NCBI GenBank assembly: GCA_003134965.1
Contig: PLDA01000002.1
Coordinates: forward strand, 1,054,001-1,118,000
DNA from: Vulcanimicrobium winogradskyi
GTDB taxonomy: Bacteria; Vulcanimicrobiota; Vulcanimicrobiia; Vulcanimicrobiales; Vulcanimicrobiaceae
Reading direction: 5' to 3'
Length of the DNA stretch: 64,000 nt
The position numbers were made by a program, and so were the translations under genes. How positions within the stretch are numbered: position 1 is the stretch's first letter; the number at the start of each line of letters is the position of its first letter. Positions 9,221 through 18,100 of this stretch are shown here, piece after piece. The notes beneath the pieces are model-generated. The model was not told the DNA's origin, did no database searches, and saw only the letters and a program-made list of their open reading frames with translations.

Positions 9221-10104
9221 CGCGCGGTCTCCGCGTCCGGCGCGGCGGGGCGCGCGTTCACGACCAGCGCGATCACGATCAGCGTCATCCCCGCCAGCTG
9301 CGCGGGCGAGGGAATCTCGTGCAGCTGAATCGCCGCGGCGAGCACGCCGACGACCGGGGTCGCCAGCGACGCGATCCCGGCGACGCCGGCGGGGAGCCGC
9401 GAGAGGATGAACATCCAGAGAAACCACCCGAGCGCGCCGCCGCCGACGGACATGAACGCCATCGCCGCGATGAACGAGCCCGTCCACCGGATCGGGCTTG
9501 GGAACGCGAACATCAGCACGATCAGCGGCAGCGTCCCCCACATCAACTGCCATGCGGTCAGCGAGAGCAGCTCGACGTCGTGGCGCTGCCGCAGCCGCTT
9601 GGCGTACACCGCGCTCGCGCCCCACGAGATCCCGGCGACGATCGCGAAGCCGTCGGCGAGCAGCGAATGCGCGTCGAGCGGCGCGACGACGAACGCGAGC
9701 CCGGCCGCGGCGAGCCCCAGCGCGAGCCAGCGGATCCTGGTGATGCGCTCGCCCAAGAACGGCCACGCAAGCAGCGCGGTCCAGAACGGCATCGTGTAGC
9801 CGAGGACGGCCGATTTTCCGGCGCCGCCCATCGAGACCGCGAACGTCTGCAGCAACGTCCAGCCCGTCGTCTGCAGCAGGCCGAGGATGATCGTCGGGAC
9901 GAGCGGCGGCGGACGCAGGGAGCGCCCCGTCAGCGGCAGCAGCGCGAACAAGATCAGCGTCGCGATCCCGAGACGCATCCCGGCGACGACGAACGGCGAG
10001 GCGTCGTACGTCGCGATCTTGATCGCGACCCAGGTGTAGCCCCAGACGAGCGAGAGCGTGACCAGCGCCGCGTAGACCGTGCCCTGCCCTCGGCGCTCCG
10101 TCAT
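9217..10104 (-). CDS. EamA/DMT-superfamily transporter
   Basis: A 295-residue membrane protein with ten predicted helices in two EamA repeats (SLVWGYTWVAIK near the N-terminus; GWFLWMFILSRLPAGVAGIA in the second half). Members export amino acids or metabolites, or import nucleosides or carboxylates, so the substrate is unknown. ATG at 10104 (MTERRGQG) is preferred; a TTG at 10122 would add six residues. It converges on the GntR gene and diverges from the hydrolase at 10155 across about 50 bases. Confidence 0.88.
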   Translation of the reverse strand: MTERRGQGTVYAALVTLSLVWGYTWVAIKIATYDASPFVVAGMRLGIATLILFALLPLTGRSLRPPPLVPTIILGLLQTTGWTLLQTFAVSMGGAGKSAVLGYTMPFWTALLAWPFLGERITRIRWLALGLAAAGLAFVVAPLDAHSLLADGFAIVAGISWGASAVYAKRLRQRHDVELLSLTAWQLMWGTLPLIVLMFAFPSPIRWTGSFIAAMAFMSVGGGALGWFLWMFILSRLPAGVAGIASLATPVVGVLAAAIQLHEIPSPAQLAGMTLIVIALVVNARPAAPDAETAR

Positions 10105-10154
10105 CTGTCGCGCCTTCGGCAAGCACGCGCGGCGTGCCCCGCGAAGGCAGGATC

Positions 10155-11147
10155 ATGAAGCGACGTGAGTTCGGCACAGCGCTCGGCGCCGGCACCGTGC
10201 TCGCCGCTGCGGGAACCGCCCGCACGGCTGCAGCCGAGCCGGCCGTACAGAGCGCCGAATATTGGGCCCGCAAGAGTTCGGTGAAGCTGTACGTGTTCCG
10301 CAAGCGCGCGGCGCCCGTCGCAGGCGCCGCAGCTGCCCCCGTCCTGTTCCTGGTGCACGGATCCTCGATGAGCGGCAGCTCAACCTACGACCTCCGTGTC
10401 CCGGGCCAGTCCAATTACTCGATGATGGACGCGTTCGCGCGGTTCGGTTTCGACGTGTGGACGATGGACCACGAAGGCTACGGCCGCTCCGACCGCACCA
10501 GCGGCAACTCCGACATCGCCAGCGGCGTCGCCGATCTGCGCGCGGCGATGGAGGTCGTGCGGCGCGAGACGGGTTCCGCGAAGGCGCACTTCTTCGGTGA
10601 GTCGTCGGGCGGGATCCGCGCGGCTGCGTTCGCAGTCGCATCGCCGGAGATGGTCGACCGGCTCGCGCTCTCGGCGTTCACCTGGACGGGAAAAGGGTCG
10701 CCGACGCTCGCGAACCGCGCCAAGGACGTCGAGTTCTACCGCACGCACAACATGCGTCCGGCGACGCGCGAGCTGTACCGCAGCATCTTCACGCGCGACA
10801 AGGCCGGAACGGCCGATCCCGCCGTCGGCGACGCGCTCGCCGATGCGGAGGCGAAGTTCGGCGACGCCGTTCCGACCGGGACCTACCTCGACATGGTCAC
10901 CAAGCTCCCGCTGATCGATCCCGAGAAGGTGCGCGTGCCCGTGCTGATGGCGCGCGGTGAGTACGACGGGATCTCGACCGAGGAAGACCTGATCGGCTTC
11001 TTCGAGCGGCTGGCGAACCGCGACAAGCAGTACGTCGTCATCCCGGGCTCGGCGCACTCGCTGGTCCTCGGCTACGACCGCGCGCGATTGTGGTACGCGC
11101 TCAACGCGTTCTTGACGCCGCCTGCACGGGTGGACCGGCTCGGCTGA
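10155..11147 (+). CDS. Exported alpha/beta-hydrolase with Tat signal
   Basis: About 330 residues. The N-terminus MKRREFGTALGAGTVLAAAG is a Tat signal (RREF). The hydrolase fold shows the oxyanion strand LFLVHGSSMSG, nucleophile elbow FFGESSGG (Ser), acid residue in ARGEYDG, and catalytic His in GSAHSLVLG. These form a full Ser-Asp-His triad, so an esterase or lipase-like activity in the periplasm is likely; the substrate is unknown. ATG at 10155 follows GAAGGCAGGA; a start at 10134 would push the twin arginine inward. Confidence 0.85.
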   Translation: MKRREFGTALGAGTVLAAAGTARTAAAEPAVQSAEYWARKSSVKLYVFRKRAAPVAGAAAAPVLFLVHGSSMSGSSTYDLRVPGQSNYSMMDAFARFGFDVWTMDHEGYGRSDRTSGNSDIASGVADLRAAMEVVRRETGSAKAHFFGESSGGIRAAAFAVASPEMVDRLALSAFTWTGKGSPTLANRAKDVEFYRTHNMRPATRELYRSIFTRDKAGTADPAVGDALADAEAKFGDAVPTGTYLDMVTKLPLIDPEKVRVPVLMARGEYDGISTEEDLIGFFERLANRDKQYVVIPGSAHSLVLGYDRARLWYALNAFLTPPARVDRLG

Positions 11148-11153
11148 GCGCCG

Positions 11154-12653
11154 CTACCGCATCAATGGGAGATGCGCGTCGATGTGGCGCCGGTACTTCT
11201 CGAACGCGACCCGGTAGGTCAGCGCGAGCTCGGGATTCGGCTGCGTCGGCGCGTCGTATCCGACGGCGCGCGCCGCGGCGCTCGCATCGTCGATGAGACC
11301 GACGGCTTGGGCCGCGAGCAGCGCGGCGCCGAACGCCGAGGCTTCCTGCTCGTGCGGCTGCACCGCCGGCAGGCCGAAGACGTCGGCGAGCAGCCGGCGC
11401 ACGAGCGGCGCCTTCGTCAGCCCGCCGCTGAGCAGCAAACGTTCCGCGTCGCGCGCGAGCTCGCGCACGACGTCGTAGACCGCGTACACGCCGAAGACGA
11501 CGCTCTCGAACGCCGCCCGCAGGATCGTGCGGCGGTCGTGCGCGAGGTCGAGACCGTCGAAGGCGCCGCGCAGCGCGCTGTTCCAGTACGGTGCGCGCTC
11601 GCCGGCGAAGAACGGCAGGACGACGAGCCCCTCCGCGCCCGGTGCGACCTCAGCCGCGAGTTCGGCCGCGCGCGCGAAGCGCGCCTCTTTCGGCAGCTCG
11701 TCGAGGAGCAGCGCGAAGATCCAGTCGAGCGACGCGCCGGCGGCGCTGGTCGGGCCGCCGACGATGTAGCGCGTGTCGTCGGCGCAGTAGCAGAACGTGC
11801 GCGCGCGCGAGTCGAGCACCGGCTCGGGCGTGAGGACGCGCACCGCACCGGAGGTGCCGAGCGTGAGCGCGACGTCGCCGCGGGCGCTGGCGCCGACGCC
11901 GATGTTCGCCAGCGCGCCGTCCGAGGACGCCAGCACCACCGCCGTCTCTTCGGTAAGCCCGAGCTCGCGCGCGATCGCCGGCCTGAAGCGGCGCAGCGCG
12001 GTCGACGGCGGAGCCGGTCGCGACAGCCGGTCGGCGCCGACTCCGGCGAGCTCGAGCGCGCGCGGATTCCAGTCGCGCGTGCGCAGGTCGAGCATCCCGG
12101 TCGCGGAGCCGATCCCGTGGTCGACGAGCCACTCGCCGGTCCAGCGGAAGATCACCAGCTCTTTGAGACCGACGAAACGGCGCGCCTGCGCGAACAGCTG
12201 CGCGTCGTGCTCGGCGAGCCAGCGCAGCTTCGCTACGGGCAGCATCGGATGCATCGGCGCGCCGGTCGATTCGTACAAAGCGAGCGCGGTGCCGTCGCTG
12301 CGCCACTTGTCGGCGATCGCGTGCGCGCGCCGGTCCATCCAGGTGATCACGTGCGAGAGCGGCTCGCCGTCGTCGTCGACGCAGAGCACGCCGTGCATCG
12401 CGCTCGAGAAGCCGATCGCCGCGACTTCGCTGCCGCGCATTCGCACGTCGGCCAGCACGCGCGCGAGGACGTGCATCGTCGCCCGGTAGACGACGTCCGC
12501 ATCCTGCTCGACGTAGTCGGCGTGCGGTGTTTCGAGCCCGTAGAACTCGGAGCCGGTCGCGATCTCACGGCCGCCCGTCGTCACGGCGAGCACCTTCACC
12601 GCCGACGTCCCGAGATCGACCCCGACGACGACGGCGGGAGCAGCGGCGGTCAC
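11154..12653 (-). CDS. gntK: FGGY-family carbohydrate kinase, probable gluconokinase
   Basis: A 499-residue kinase. The phosphate-1 loop is VVGVDLGTSAVKVLAV; the sugar-binding region has GFSSAMHGVL and ITWMDRRA; the segment TGAPMHPMLPVAKLRWL is typical of the Bacillus-type gluconokinase GntK rather than xylulokinase or glycerol kinase. The C-terminal half shows LTLGTSGAVRV, GGPTSAAGASLDW and LLLSGGLTKAPLVRRLLADV. It would phosphorylate gluconate (or a related aldonate) to the 6-phosphate. The GTG start lies 10 bases after the stop of the ACS-type MFS transporter in the same direction, so uptake and phosphorylation are probably co-expressed. Confidence 0.85.
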   Translation of the reverse strand: MTAAAPAVVVGVDLGTSAVKVLAVTTGGREIATGSEFYGLETPHADYVEQDADVVYRATMHVLARVLADVRMRGSEVAAIGFSSAMHGVLCVDDDGEPLSHVITWMDRRAHAIADKWRSDGTALALYESTGAPMHPMLPVAKLRWLAEHDAQLFAQARRFVGLKELVIFRWTGEWLVDHGIGSATGMLDLRTRDWNPRALELAGVGADRLSRPAPPSTALRRFRPAIARELGLTEETAVVLASSDGALANIGVGASARGDVALTLGTSGAVRVLTPEPVLDSRARTFCYCADDTRYIVGGPTSAAGASLDWIFALLLDELPKEARFARAAELAAEVAPGAEGLVVLPFFAGERAPYWNSALRGAFDGLDLAHDRRTILRAAFESVVFGVYAVYDVVRELARDAERLLLSGGLTKAPLVRRLLADVFGLPAVQPHEQEASAFGAALLAAQAVGLIDDASAAARAVGYDAPTQPNPELALTYRVAFEKYRRHIDAHLPLMR

Positions 12654-12659
12654 GCCGTC

Positions 12660-12683
12660 CCTGTCACGCTGCGCTTGTCGAAG
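12660..12683 (-). repeat. CTTCGACAAGC dispersed element, copy 1
   Basis: On the minus strand this reads CTTCGACAAGCGCAGCGTGA followed by CAGG. It forms the last codons and the TGA stop of the MFS transporter gene. It matches copies at 17947-17974 (nearly full length) and 46361-46380 (first half). Confidence 0.6.
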
Positions 12684-13983
12684 CGGCGGGCTCCGGGATC
12701 TTCTCGATGCGGCCCAGCACGAAGACGTACGAGATGATCCCTACGATCAGGATGATCGCGGCCGTGATCAATGCGATGTTGAACGAGCCGGTCGTGGCGA
12801 CGATGATCCCCGTAACCGTCGGCGCGAAGAAGCCCGCGACGTTGTTCAGGAAGTTCATGATGCCGCCGACCTGGCCCGTACTGTTCGTGGGTGCGATCAG
12901 CGCCGGGATCGACCAACCCACCGGTGCGTGGAACGAGATTCCGGCGACGGCGATCGTGATCCAGGCGACCGCGACGTTGATGTCCTTCGTGTACGCTGCG
13001 CCGATGACGGCGAAGCCCATGACGAGCCCGAGGATCAGTACGGTCTTGCGCACACGGTTGGCGTCGGCGCCGCGCTTGATCAGATAGTCCACGAGCCAGC
13101 CGCCGACGATCAAGTCGGTGAGCGTCCCGACGCCCCAGATCAAGAACACGTAGCCGCCCGCTTTGAGGATGTTGATCCCGAACGTCGTCTGCAAGTACGT
13201 CGGGAGCCACGTCAGGAGGAATGCGAAGAGATAGCCGTAGGCGGCGAACCCGATCGTCAGGCCCCAGACTTTCCGCTGCGAGGCGAGGTACAGCAGGCTC
13301 GCGCCGCGCGGCCGCTGACCTTCCGGCGTCTCCGGTTCGCCGCCGCCCTCGCGAATGTACTGCGCCTCCGCGTGCGTGAGCCGCTTATCTGCGCTCGGGT
13401 TGCGATAGAAGACGTAGAAGAGGATGAAGAACACGAAGCTGAGCCCGGCGGTCCACCAGAACATCCCGCGCCACCCGAACATCACCAGCAGGTATGCGGT
13501 GAACGCGACGCCGACGGCGTTCGAGAGTTTCGCGGCGGCGTCGAAGAGGGAGGTCGCGAGGCCGCGCTCGCTGCGGGGGAACCAGTAGCCGACGGCCTTC
13601 GCGTTCGCCGGGAACGTCGGTGCCTCGGCCAGACCGAGGAAGAGCCGGGTGGCGTAAATCGTTGCGAAGTTCGGTGCGATCGCGGTGCACGCGGCGGCGA
13701 TGCTCCACAGGAACGCGCCGATCCGCGAGACCACCGTCACGCCGTAGCGGTCGAGGATGTAACCGATCGGAATCTGCGAGAACGCGTAGACGGCGAAGAA
13801 CGCGCTGCTCAAGATCCCGAATTGTTCCGGACCGAGCCCCAGCTCGTCGTGAAGCGGCTTGGAGGCGACCGAAAGCGCGCCGCGGTCGATGTAGTTGATG
13901 AGGACGCCGAAGCCGAGGATCAGCGCGATCCCCCAACGCAGGTTGGTCACGCGCTCGGCCGGTGCGATGATGCTACGCTGCAC
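12664..13983 (-). CDS. MFS transporter, anion:cation symporter (sugar-acid) family
   Basis: A 439-residue, 12-helix major facilitator. INYIDRGALSVA in helix 1, the loop GYILDRYG and LGLAEAPTFPANAKAVGYWF in helix 4 are hallmarks of the ACS family (hexuronate, glucarate, galactonate and phthalate permeases). The GTG start has GGGGAG about 9 bases upstream. The downstream gene is a gluconokinase, so gluconate or a similar aldonate is the likely substrate. The C-terminus (PAASTSAA) and stop codon are supplied by a copy of the CTTCGACAAGC element, so the original C-terminus may have been altered. Confidence 0.88.
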   Translation of the reverse strand: MQRSIIAPAERVTNLRWGIALILGFGVLINYIDRGALSVASKPLHDELGLGPEQFGILSSAFFAVYAFSQIPIGYILDRYGVTVVSRIGAFLWSIAAACTAIAPNFATIYATRLFLGLAEAPTFPANAKAVGYWFPRSERGLATSLFDAAAKLSNAVGVAFTAYLLVMFGWRGMFWWTAGLSFVFFILFYVFYRNPSADKRLTHAEAQYIREGGGEPETPEGQRPRGASLLYLASQRKVWGLTIGFAAYGYLFAFLLTWLPTYLQTTFGINILKAGGYVFLIWGVGTLTDLIVGGWLVDYLIKRGADANRVRKTVLILGLVMGFAVIGAAYTKDINVAVAWITIAVAGISFHAPVGWSIPALIAPTNSTGQVGGIMNFLNNVAGFFAPTVTGIIVATTGSFNIALITAAIILIVGIISYVFVLGRIEKIPEPAASTSAA

Positions 13984-14036
13984 GGTGTCGTTCTCCCCAA
14001 GAAACGCCGACGTTCGCGACGAAGCGGAAGGGTGGA

Positions 14037-14975
14037 ATGAAACGCACGCCGCCCTGGGTCTTCGTGGCCGCAGTCGGGGTTCAGCTCGCGGCGCTTGGGC
14101 TTTGCCTGTGGGCGATGACGCGAAATCGTCCCCACGAGGCCGAGGCTCCTGCGCCGACCGAGCCCGAACCTAAGCCGTCGGGCACCCCCGCGCCCGCGCT
14201 CCCGCTCGCGGCCCAGGACGTCGCGTTCGTCCGCGACCTGCCCGTCTCGCCGCCGCAGCGCGAGCCCGAACCCGCCTTCGTCCGGCGGCCCGAGCCGATC
14301 CCCGAGCCGGCCGCCGCCGTTCCCGAGCCGGAGCCGGAGCCCGAACCGGAGCCGGAGCCCGAACCCGAACCCGAACCGCAGCCGGCCCCCGCGCTGCCGC
14401 CGCCGCGGGAGCCCGAACCCGTCGTCGCGGCCGCGCCCGAACCCGAGCCCGTGTGGGAGCCTGTTGCGCGGCCGCGTTTTACAGCGCCCCCGCCGGCTGC
14501 GACCCGGCCCGCCGCCACGGTCCCCCCGCCGCTACCGCGTGCGGAGCCCGAACCCGAGCCGCCGCGCCGGGTGACGATCAGGGCGGTTGAGCCCGGGTCG
14601 TTGGGGGCACCGCGCTTCGGACCGCCGCCCGAGCGTCCGCCGGAGCCGCCCCCGGACCCCAACGCCGTCCCGCGTTTCATCACCGACCTCGCCGACGCGA
14701 CCTCGCAGGTCGTCGGCGGGCGGGTCGGCGAGGGCCGATTCGCATTCGGATTCTATCCCGACGGCAACATCCGGTTCGTGGACGTCGACGGCGGCCGGTA
14801 CGCCGGGAAGGCGGAAAGCGCACGCGCCCGGATGCGCGAGGTCGACGGGATGCGGGCGTTCACGGTGCAGATCGGCGTCGGCGAGGACCGCCGGCTGCAA
14901 GCGACGTTCACGGGCGGTACGCACGACGGTGAAACCATCGCGCTGGAACCGCTCGTCGGATGGACTGTCGCATGA
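14037..14975 (+). CDS. Membrane-anchored Pro/Glu-rich envelope protein
   Basis: A 312-residue protein with one N-terminal membrane helix (VFVAAVGVQLAALGLCLWAM), a ~170-residue Pro/Glu-rich stretch with a perfect (EP)n run at about residues 97-116, and a C-terminal globular domain of ~95 residues starting PRFITDLADATSQVVGG. The middle resembles the periplasm-spanning linkers of TonB-like proteins, but no TonB C-terminal domain is recognised. GGAAGGGTGG precedes the ATG. Its stop overlaps the murA start as ATGA, so it is translated with murA and may act in the periplasm close to cell-wall synthesis. The C-terminal domain could be a new family. Confidence 0.75.
   Translation: MKRTPPWVFVAAVGVQLAALGLCLWAMTRNRPHEAEAPAPTEPEPKPSGTPAPALPLAAQDVAFVRDLPVSPPQREPEPAFVRRPEPIPEPAAAVPEPEPEPEPEPEPEPEPEPQPAPALPPPREPEPVVAAAPEPEPVWEPVARPRFTAPPPAATRPAATVPPPLPRAEPEPEPPRRVTIRAVEPGSLGAPRFGPPPERPPEPPPDPNAVPRFITDLADATSQVVGGRVGEGRFAFGFYPDGNIRFVDVDGGRYAGKAESARARMREVDGMRAFTVQIGVGEDRRLQATFTGGTHDGETIALEPLVGWTVA
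14322..14380 (+). repeat. Six-base Glu-Pro coding repeat
   Basis: About nine near-perfect CCNGAR-type hexamers in tandem encode alternating Glu and Pro. Slippage could change the length of the linker. Confidence 0.7.
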
Positions 14976-16318
14976 ACGTCCTCGATCGTCTCGATACCAC
15001 CCTGCGCGTCGTCGGCGGCGCGCGCCTGGAAGGCAGCGTCGAGGTGCAAGGCGCCAAGAACGCTGCTCTGCCCATCATGGCCGCGGCGCTGCTGGCGCGC
15101 GGCAAGGTGACGCTGCACCGCGTTCCGCGCATCACCGACGTCTCGGTGATGTGGTCGCTGCTGGAAGCGCTCGGTGCGCGGCTCTCGCTGCAAGACCGCA
15201 ATACGATCACCATTGACGCCGCCAACGTCAACAAGGCGCGCGCGCCGTATACGCTGGTGCGCAAGCTGGCGGCTTCGTTCGATCTGTGCGGCCCGCTGCT
15301 GGGACGGTTCGGCCGCGCCGAGGTTCCGCTCCCGGGCGGCTGTGTGCTCGGAACCCGCGCGACCGATCTGCACGAGGCGGCGTTCCGGGCGCTGGACGCC
15401 GAGGTCTCGGTCGCCCACGGGTACCTGATCGCGAGCGCGCGCGGCGGACGCCTGCACGGCGGCGAGATCGAGTTTCGCATGCCGTCGGTCGGCGCGACGA
15501 AGAACGCGATGCTGGCCGCGGTTACCGCCGACGGCGACACGGTCATCCACAACGCGGCGATGGAACCCGAGGTCGTCGACCTCGCGAACTTCCTGGTCGC
15601 GATGGGCGCCAAGATCGAGGGACAGGGCGGTGACACGCTCCGCGTCACCGGCGTCGCGGAACTGCGCGGCGTCGAGTACGAGATCATCCCCGACCGCATC
15701 GCGACCGGGACGCTGCTGATCGCCGGCGCGATCACGCGCGGCGACGTGACGGTGAAGAAGACGCGCCCCGACGACGTGCTGGCGCTGCAGCTTGCGCTCG
15801 GCGAGTGCGGCGTGCAAGTGACGACCGGCGACGATTGGGTGCGCGTGCAGGCCGACACGGTGAAGGGCGGGACGGACGTCGTCACCGCGCCGCATCCCGG
15901 TTTCGCGACCGACTTGCAGCCGCAGCTGCTCTCGTTCCTGTGCACCGCGCCCGGCGTCAGCGTCGTCGAGGAGTCGATCTTCAACGCGCGCTTCTCGTAC
16001 GTCAACGAGCTCGTCCGCATGGGCGCCGACGTGCGCGTCGCGATGGACAACAACACCGCGCTGGTCAAAGGGGTCGCGCAGCTCTCCGGCGCGCCGGTCG
16101 AAGCGCCCGACATTCGTGCCGGCGCCGCGCTCGTGCTGGCCGGACTCGGTGCCTCGGGCGAGACCGAGATCATCGGCCTGGAATACATCGATCGCGGCTA
16201 CGAGCGCCTCGAAGAAACGCTCTCCTCGCTCGGCGCGCAGGTGCAGCGCGCCAGCGGCATCGTCCCGTTCAACGAACCGACCGGCACGTTCGACACGATC
16301 GTCTACCCCAGCGTCTGA
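14972..16318 (+). CDS. murA: UDP-N-acetylglucosamine 1-carboxyvinyltransferase
   Basis: A 448-residue enolpyruvyl transferase for the first committed step of peptidoglycan synthesis: PEP plus UDP-GlcNAc in the cytoplasm. The N-terminal motif is VQGAKNAALPIMAAALLA (Lys and Asn of the active site); the mobile loop is LPGGCVLGTRATDLHE, with the catalytic Cys that fosfomycin modifies; MPSVGATKNAML and NARFSYVNELVRMGAD are further family signatures. The length is usual. ATG at 14972 overlaps the previous stop as ATGA and has GGATGG 8 bases upstream; an in-frame ATG at 14960 would add four residues. Confidence 0.96.
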   Translation: MNVLDRLDTTLRVVGGARLEGSVEVQGAKNAALPIMAAALLARGKVTLHRVPRITDVSVMWSLLEALGARLSLQDRNTITIDAANVNKARAPYTLVRKLAASFDLCGPLLGRFGRAEVPLPGGCVLGTRATDLHEAAFRALDAEVSVAHGYLIASARGGRLHGGEIEFRMPSVGATKNAMLAAVTADGDTVIHNAAMEPEVVDLANFLVAMGAKIEGQGGDTLRVTGVAELRGVEYEIIPDRIATGTLLIAGAITRGDVTVKKTRPDDVLALQLALGECGVQVTTGDDWVRVQADTVKGGTDVVTAPHPGFATDLQPQLLSFLCTAPGVSVVEESIFNARFSYVNELVRMGADVRVAMDNNTALVKGVAQLSGAPVEAPDIRAGAALVLAGLGASGETEIIGLEYIDRGYERLEETLSSLGAQVQRASGIVPFNEPTGTFDTIVYPSV

Positions 16319-16329
16319 TTCGCGCGCGC

Positions 16330-16998
16330 ATGGGCGACGTTGAAGAGCCGCGGCAGCCGGAACCCATGACACTTCGAACACTGCAATGGGACGACGGTGA
16401 GCAACAGCACGACGTGGTGGTTCGTCTCTGGCCTCCCGTACCGTGCGACGACCACGCTGACTGCGAATTCGCGATCGACGGACTCCCGGAGCCGGTGCGC
16501 AATACGGCGCACGGCATCGACTCGCTCCAAGCGATCGTCTCAGCGCTGACCGCCATTCGGTACCACCTGGCGACCCACCGCGAGATATCGTTCCTCGGCG
16601 AGCGCGGATGGCATGGAATACCGCTCATCGTCCCGCTGATCGATCCCGACGAGGACCGTTATGTCGAACGAATGGTCGAGACTGAGCTGGAGCACTTCTT
16701 CGACATCGTGAGCCGGCCTCAGAAGCGGCGCGCCGCCGCGCTCGCCGAAGAGTACGGCCTGCGACCCTTCGAGCAGCCGCATGCGCTCTCGTCCGATGTG
16801 CTCGCCGAGATGCTGTTGGAAGCGGCGAGCGGTGCTCGCGCCTCACGCGATGAGGAAGACGAGATTCGCGCGTACGTCTTCGAAGAGCGTCATGGCGCGG
16901 TGGCGGCCGAACTCCGGAAGCGCCCGGGTCACGAGCAGATCTTCGCGCGACTCGGTGAAGCGAGCAGGCTCCCGGACGCGGAGGATCGGCGCTCCTGA
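16330..16998 (+). CDS. Conserved hypothetical protein, possibly DUF6968-like
   Basis: 222 residues from the ATG at 16330 (an in-frame ATG at 16366, MTLRTLQW, is a possible later start). The central pattern CDDHADCEFAIDGLPEPV then AHGIDSLQAIVSALTAI resembles small DUF6968-type proteins, where a Cys/Asp-rich strand precedes a GxDSxQAL helix. The rest is acidic and helical, without signal or membrane segment. It follows murA by 11 bases and may be read through from it, but nothing links it to cell-wall synthesis. Its stop is one base from the convergent dehydratase stop. Confidence 0.55.
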   Translation: MGDVEEPRQPEPMTLRTLQWDDGEQQHDVVVRLWPPVPCDDHADCEFAIDGLPEPVRNTAHGIDSLQAIVSALTAIRYHLATHREISFLGERGWHGIPLIVPLIDPDEDRYVERMVETELEHFFDIVSRPQKRRAAALAEEYGLRPFEQPHALSSDVLAEMLLEAASGARASRDEEDEIRAYVFEERHGAVAAELRKRPGHEQIFARLGEASRLPDAEDRRS

Positions 16999-16999
16999 G

Positions 17000-17944
17000 T
17001 CAGCGACCGAAATCGACGGCGGCGCTGTTGCCGCCGCTGACCAGGACGCAGACGCGTTCGCCGGGCGCGGGGACGTACGCACCCGAGAGCAGCGCGGCGA
17101 ACGCCGCCGCGCCGCCGGGTTCGGCGACGATCGTGAGCGCGCGCAGCAGCGCGCGCTGGGATTCGCGGATCGCGTCGTCGGTAACGAGCACGACGCGCTC
17201 GACGTAGCGCTGTGCGTAGGGGAGCATCAGTGCGCCGACGCGACGCGGTGCGAGCGAGTCCGCGGCGATGCTGTCGGTCGGAGCGTCGACCGGCTGTCCC
17301 GCTGCGAGCGCGTGCGCGAGCGTCGGTGCGCCTTCGGGCTCGACGCCGATGATGCGAACGCGCCCGGCGTACCAGGCGGCGATCCCGCCGATCAAACCGC
17401 CGCCCCCGACCGCGACCAGGAGCGTGTCGAGTTCGGGCAGCTGCTCCTCGAGCTCCGCGGCGAGCGTCGCTTGGCCGAGCAGGGTCTCGCGCTGGTCGAA
17501 CGCGTGCACCGGCAGCGCGCCGGTCGCGGTGACGTGCGCGAGCGACGCTTCGAGCGCGTCGGAGTAGCGCTCGCCCGTGACCACCAGCTCTGCGCCATAC
17601 GCGCGGATACGATCCAGCTTCGCCGGCGGCGAGATGCTCGGCACGAAGATCGTGGCATGGATCCCGCATTTCATCGCCGCGTACGCGACGGCGGCGCCGT
17701 GGTTACCGCCGGACGCTGCGACCACGCCCGCGGCCGGGATCTCGCGCGCGAGCAGGTTCGCGAACGCGCCGCGCGTCTTGAACGAGCCCGCGTGCTGAAG
17801 CAGCTCCAGCTTCGCGTGCAGCGTGAACAAGCCGAGTCCGAGTTCGTGCGCGTCGAGCTCGATCACAGGAGTGCGCCGCACGTATGGGGCCATGCGGTCG
17901 CGCGTCGCGATGATCTCGGGCGCTTCGATCGGGCGAGCGGTCAC
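17000..17944 (-). CDS. PLP-dependent threonine/serine dehydratase family protein
   Basis: A 314-residue fold-type II PLP enzyme without an ACT regulatory domain, like catabolic threonine dehydratase or serine racemase. PLP-lysine motif GSFKTRGAFANLLA; substrate loop ASGGNHGAAVAYAA; phosphate-binding loop VGGGGLIGGIAAWYAG; C-terminal VSGGNSAAVDF. It would deaminate threonine or serine to the 2-oxo acid. The GTG start at 17944 abuts a copy of the CTTCGACAAGC element, whose GAAGGG (minus strand) lies 3 bases upstream, so the repeat has displaced or supplied its ribosome binding region. Confidence 0.87.
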   Translation of the reverse strand: MTARPIEAPEIIATRDRMAPYVRRTPVIELDAHELGLGLFTLHAKLELLQHAGSFKTRGAFANLLAREIPAAGVVAASGGNHGAAVAYAAMKCGIHATIFVPSISPPAKLDRIRAYGAELVVTGERYSDALEASLAHVTATGALPVHAFDQRETLLGQATLAAELEEQLPELDTLLVAVGGGGLIGGIAAWYAGRVRIIGVEPEGAPTLAHALAAGQPVDAPTDSIAADSLAPRRVGALMLPYAQRYVERVVLVTDDAIRESQRALLRALTIVAEPGGAAAFAALLSGAYVPAPGERVCVLVSGGNSAAVDFGR

Positions 17945-17946
17945 GG

Positions 17947-17974
17947 CCCTTCGACAAGCTCAGGATGACAAAGG
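17947..17974 (+). repeat. CTTCGACAAGC dispersed element, copy 2
   Basis: The longest intergenic copy: CCCTTCGACAAGCTCAGGAT then GACAAAGG. A second partial half (CTCAGGATGTCAAGGG) follows from about 17981. It lies directly upstream of the dehydratase start on the other strand. Confidence 0.65.
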
Positions 17975-18030
17975 TTGGCGCTCAGGATGTCAAGGGTCGA
18001 CTGGCGCGTCGACAAGGGAGCGATCGGCCG

Positions 18031-18059
18031 TTGCTACACTCGCCTTGCTGTGCTAACCT
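18031..18059 (+). promoter_or_regulatory. Weak candidate promoter of the lectin gene
   Basis: TTGCTA (18031-18036) and TAACCT (18054-18059) are 17 bases apart, about 40 bases before the lectin ATG. Both match consensus only partly. GGGGTGA before the ATG is the likely ribosome binding site. Confidence 0.25.
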
Positions 18060-18100
18060 AGGTTTCTCTTTTCGGGGTTCGTACGGGGTGAAAAAACGAC

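Noticed and set aside
14081..14683. 200-residue Gly/Ser-rich minus-strand frame
   Set aside because: It is the reverse complement of the Glu-Pro coding repeat and has no other support.
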